Assembly: GCA_024695225.1 (NCBI GenBank) | Contig: JAILIO010000211.1 | Location: forward strand, 1 to 6,422 | Length of the DNA: 6,422 bases | Direction: 5' to 3' | From: Lachnospiraceae bacterium | GTDB taxonomy: Bacteria > Bacillota > Clostridia > Lachnospirales > Lachnospiraceae | Shown here: one piece after another, positions 4,639 to 6,422 of the stretch | Layout: each line of letters starts with the position of its first letter | Position numbering within the stretch: position 1 is the stretch's first letter | Translations under genes and position numbers: made by a program | The notes under the pieces: generated by a model | What the model saw: only the letters and a program-made list of their open reading frames with translations | Database searches by the model: none | What the model was told of the DNA's origin: nothing

Positions 4639-6422
4639 TACCGGTCCAAGAGATCCAACTTGTCATAACCATCGTCGCATTTATTTCCATGGTGGTGCTG
4701 GTCTTCTTCATCCGCACGTCGGATCAGCAGCACTATGTTTCCGCCATGAGCACTTTCGTGTTTTTCGGTATGCTCGGCTACTTTATAGAACTCACAGCTC
4801 TGGATCTGTCCGACATGCATATGGCTCTGCGCCTGGAATATGTCATGAACTGTCTGGTGCCGCTGACTGCAGTCTGTTTTATGAAACTGTATTCCAAGCA
4901 TCCCGCAGACAAGATAGTCACATTTGTGGTGGGACTGATCTCTATCCTGATCATCGTGGCTGTTTATTCATCCGGTTATCACCATCTTTATTACCGTGAT
5001 GTGAAACTTATCATCAATGACGGCGTGTCTTTTATAAAGACAACCCCCGGACCCCTTTATTATCTCTGGGTCTTAAACACATTCTTTGCCATCGGATACT
5101 TTTTCTGGCTGGTGGTCCGCGCCAAGATACTGAACACGGATCAGTGGAGCTGGGAGCTGAACCTCTGCGTGCTTTCTGCGCTGATCCCACTGGTTGGATT
5201 TGTCCTCACAAGATTCGGTTTTGTTAAAAACTATGAACTGGGTATACCCATGGTGCTGCTGGGTGAGTTCACCATGTTTTTTGTGACCGTCAGGTTCAAG
5301 ATGTATGACACCCTGAAAAACGCCAAGGAAGTTTACATCCGCACCATGGACGAGGGGATCCTCGTGGTCAGCAAGAACGGCAATCCCCAGTTTCACAATC
5401 CTCAGCTTGAGCATATGTTTCCGGAAGTCAGGAAATGGAGCGATGCGGATGAGGTGAAAAAATATGTTGTGAGCGCAGTTGAGAACAGTGAAAACAGAAA
5501 TCTTCCCAAGGGCGGCAGGTATTACCGCTTCGAAAAAAATGAGATGAGAGGCGGAAGAAAGTCTGAAGTCCGCGGATACATATACAGGGTTTTGGATGTG
5601 ACTGAGACAAATGAGTACAACAGACAGCTGTCCAGTCTCAGAGACGAGGCACTTCGCGCAAGCCATGTAAAAAATATATTTATCGCAAATATAAGCCATG
5701 AGATCAGGACCCCCATAAATTCCATAATAAACACAAATGAAAAACTTCAGGAGATGGAGATCCCAAACACCATAAGGGATTATTCAAACAATATAGATTC
5801 CGCAAGCCGCTCACTCATGCTTTTGATAAATGATATCCTGGATATCTCCAAACTGGAGGCCGGAAAGCTCAGGATCAACAGAGAGGAATACGACCCCGCA
5901 GTGATGCTGTACGATGCTGTGTCCCTGGAGGCGCCTCTTGCAAGAGGCAAAAAACTGCCCCTAAAAGTGACTGTGAACCCCGAACTGCCCGTGCTCCTTA
6001 TGGGTGACGACGCCAGGATATCCCAGTGTGTGTGCAACATCCTGGACAACGCCATAAAGTATACTGAATCGGGACATGTGGCCATTTCCATGGATTTCAA
6101 TGTGATATCAGCGGGCAGGATAAACCTGGTGATAAAGTGCAGCGACACCGGAGTGGGCATCGACGAAGATGAACTTCCAAACATATTTGATACCTTTTCC
6201 GTTGTGAATTCCAAGCGAAACAAGGATCTGAACACCTTCTCTGTCTCCCTGAGCATGAGCAAGAGGCTGATAACCATGATGAAGGGGGAAATAAAAGCCG
6301 AAAGCGTAAAGGGTGTGGGCAGCACCTTCACCATATCCATTCCCCAGACCGTTTTGGACGATGATGAGATAGGCTCCTACGGTACTCATGTGAAGAATGT
6401 TAAAAAGAAGAGGGCGGATATA
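4635..6422 (+). CDS. 7TM-type membrane sensor histidine kinase with a degenerate G2 box, 3' end outside the window
   Basis: An uninterrupted frame of 596 codons starts at an ATG sharing four bases (ATGA) with the leuD stop and continues past the last base. Residues 1-221 hold about seven hydrophobic segments (roughly 8-26, 35-57, 67-85, 94-113, 140-161, 175-195, 203-221). The YHHLYY and GPLYYLW stretches between them recall the N-terminal 7TM region of Firmicutes histidine kinases. A PAS-like segment follows (about 230-323), then a helical linker, the H-box NISHEIRTPI with phospho-acceptor His355, the N-box NILDNAIKYT (468-477), the G1 box DTGVGI (504-509), an F-box-like IFDTF and a final GVGSTF. 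Where a GTGLGL G2 box is expected, residues 534-539 read TFSVSL. The protein may continue into a receiver domain, but none is visible. No Shine-Dalgarno precedes the ATG, which suggests coupling to leuD. Ligand and partner are unknown. Confidence 0.9.
   Translation, partial: MIPVQEIQLVITIVAFISMVVLVFFIRTSDQQHYVSAMSTFVFFGMLGYFIELTALDLSDMHMALRLEYVMNCLVPLTAVCFMKLYSKHPADKIVTFVVGLISILIIVAVYSSGYHHLYYRDVKLIINDGVSFIKTTPGPLYYLWVLNTFFAIGYFFWLVVRAKILNTDQWSWELNLCVLSALIPLVGFVLTRFGFVKNYELGIPMVLLGEFTMFFVTVRFKMYDTLKNAKEVYIRTMDEGILVVSKNGNPQFHNPQLEHMFPEVRKWSDADEVKKYVVSAVENSENRNLPKGGRYYRFEKNEMRGGRKSEVRGYIYRVLDVTETNEYNRQLSSLRDEALRASHVKNIFIANISHEIRTPINSIINTNEKLQEMEIPNTIRDYSNNIDSASRSLMLLINDILDISKLEAGKLRINREEYDPAVMLYDAVSLEAPLARGKKLPLKVTVNPELPVLLMGDDARISQCVCNILDNAIKYTESGHVAISMDFNVISAGRINLVIKCSDTGVGIDEDELPNIFDTFSVVNSKRNKDLNTFSVSLSMSKRLITMMKGEIKAESVKGVGSTFTISIPQTVLDDDEIGSYGTHVKNVKKKRADI

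Noticed and set aside
5073..5699. 208-residue minus-strand frame
   Set aside because: It is antisense to the histidine kinase, whose + strand frame is uninterrupted and carries the H-box in order. No recognisable domain was seen.
5780..6340. 186-residue minus-strand frame
   Set aside because: It is antisense to the kinase dimerisation and ATPase domains and is a Ser-rich low-complexity translation without motifs.
1..6422. CRISPR arrays, tRNA or rRNA genes, insertion sequences, phage genes
   Set aside because: I looked for regularly spaced repeats, tRNA-like arms, transposase motifs and terminal repeats and saw none; the only large repeat is the inverted pair at the left edge.

Overview
This window reads as a stretch of a fermentative Firmicute chromosome, probably class Clostridia and perhaps Lachnospiraceae. 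That assignment is an inference. It rests on strong GGAGG-type ribosome binding sites, frequent ATA and AGG codons, a threonyl-tRNA synthetase without the N-terminal TGS domain, the short type of LeuC/LeuD subunits, and a 7TM-type sensor kinase of a kind common in Firmicutes. All supported genes read on the + strand, although the first 177 bases are an inverted copy of DNA found again at 372-548.

Left edge (1-781): the 3' part of a type I DAHP synthase gene (first step of the shikimate pathway) ends at 781. Its 5' part is missing and replaced by a reverse-complement copy of the gene's own middle. The arms are 177 bp with two mismatches, around a 194-base spacer. Only the sequence from about 179 on is authentic DAHP synthase; the ATG at 137 lies in the antisense copy. 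A fold-back or assembly chimera is most likely, but a real inverted duplication is not excluded.

Intergenic region (782-1007): 226 bases with a plausible vegetative promoter and a stem-loop followed by a T-rich tract at the start of the thrS leader. I could not find a T-box.

Central operon (1008-6422): thrS, leuC, leuD and a membrane histidine kinase follow one another. thrS and leuC are 9 bases apart, and the leuC Shine-Dalgarno overlaps the thrS stop codon. leuC and leuD are 82 bases apart. The kinase start overlaps the leuD stop in an ATGA. LeuC and LeuD form the heterodimeric [4Fe-4S] isopropylmalate isomerase of leucine synthesis; leuA and leuB are not in the window.

The kinase runs off the right edge at 6422 after 596 codons. 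It has a 7TM sensor region, a PAS-like segment, an intact H-box and an ATPase domain. Its G2 box has lost all three glycines, which makes it the most unusual coding feature here. Nothing in the window amounts to a clearly new system. The points most worth checking are the inverted repeat and the degenerate kinase tied to the leu genes.
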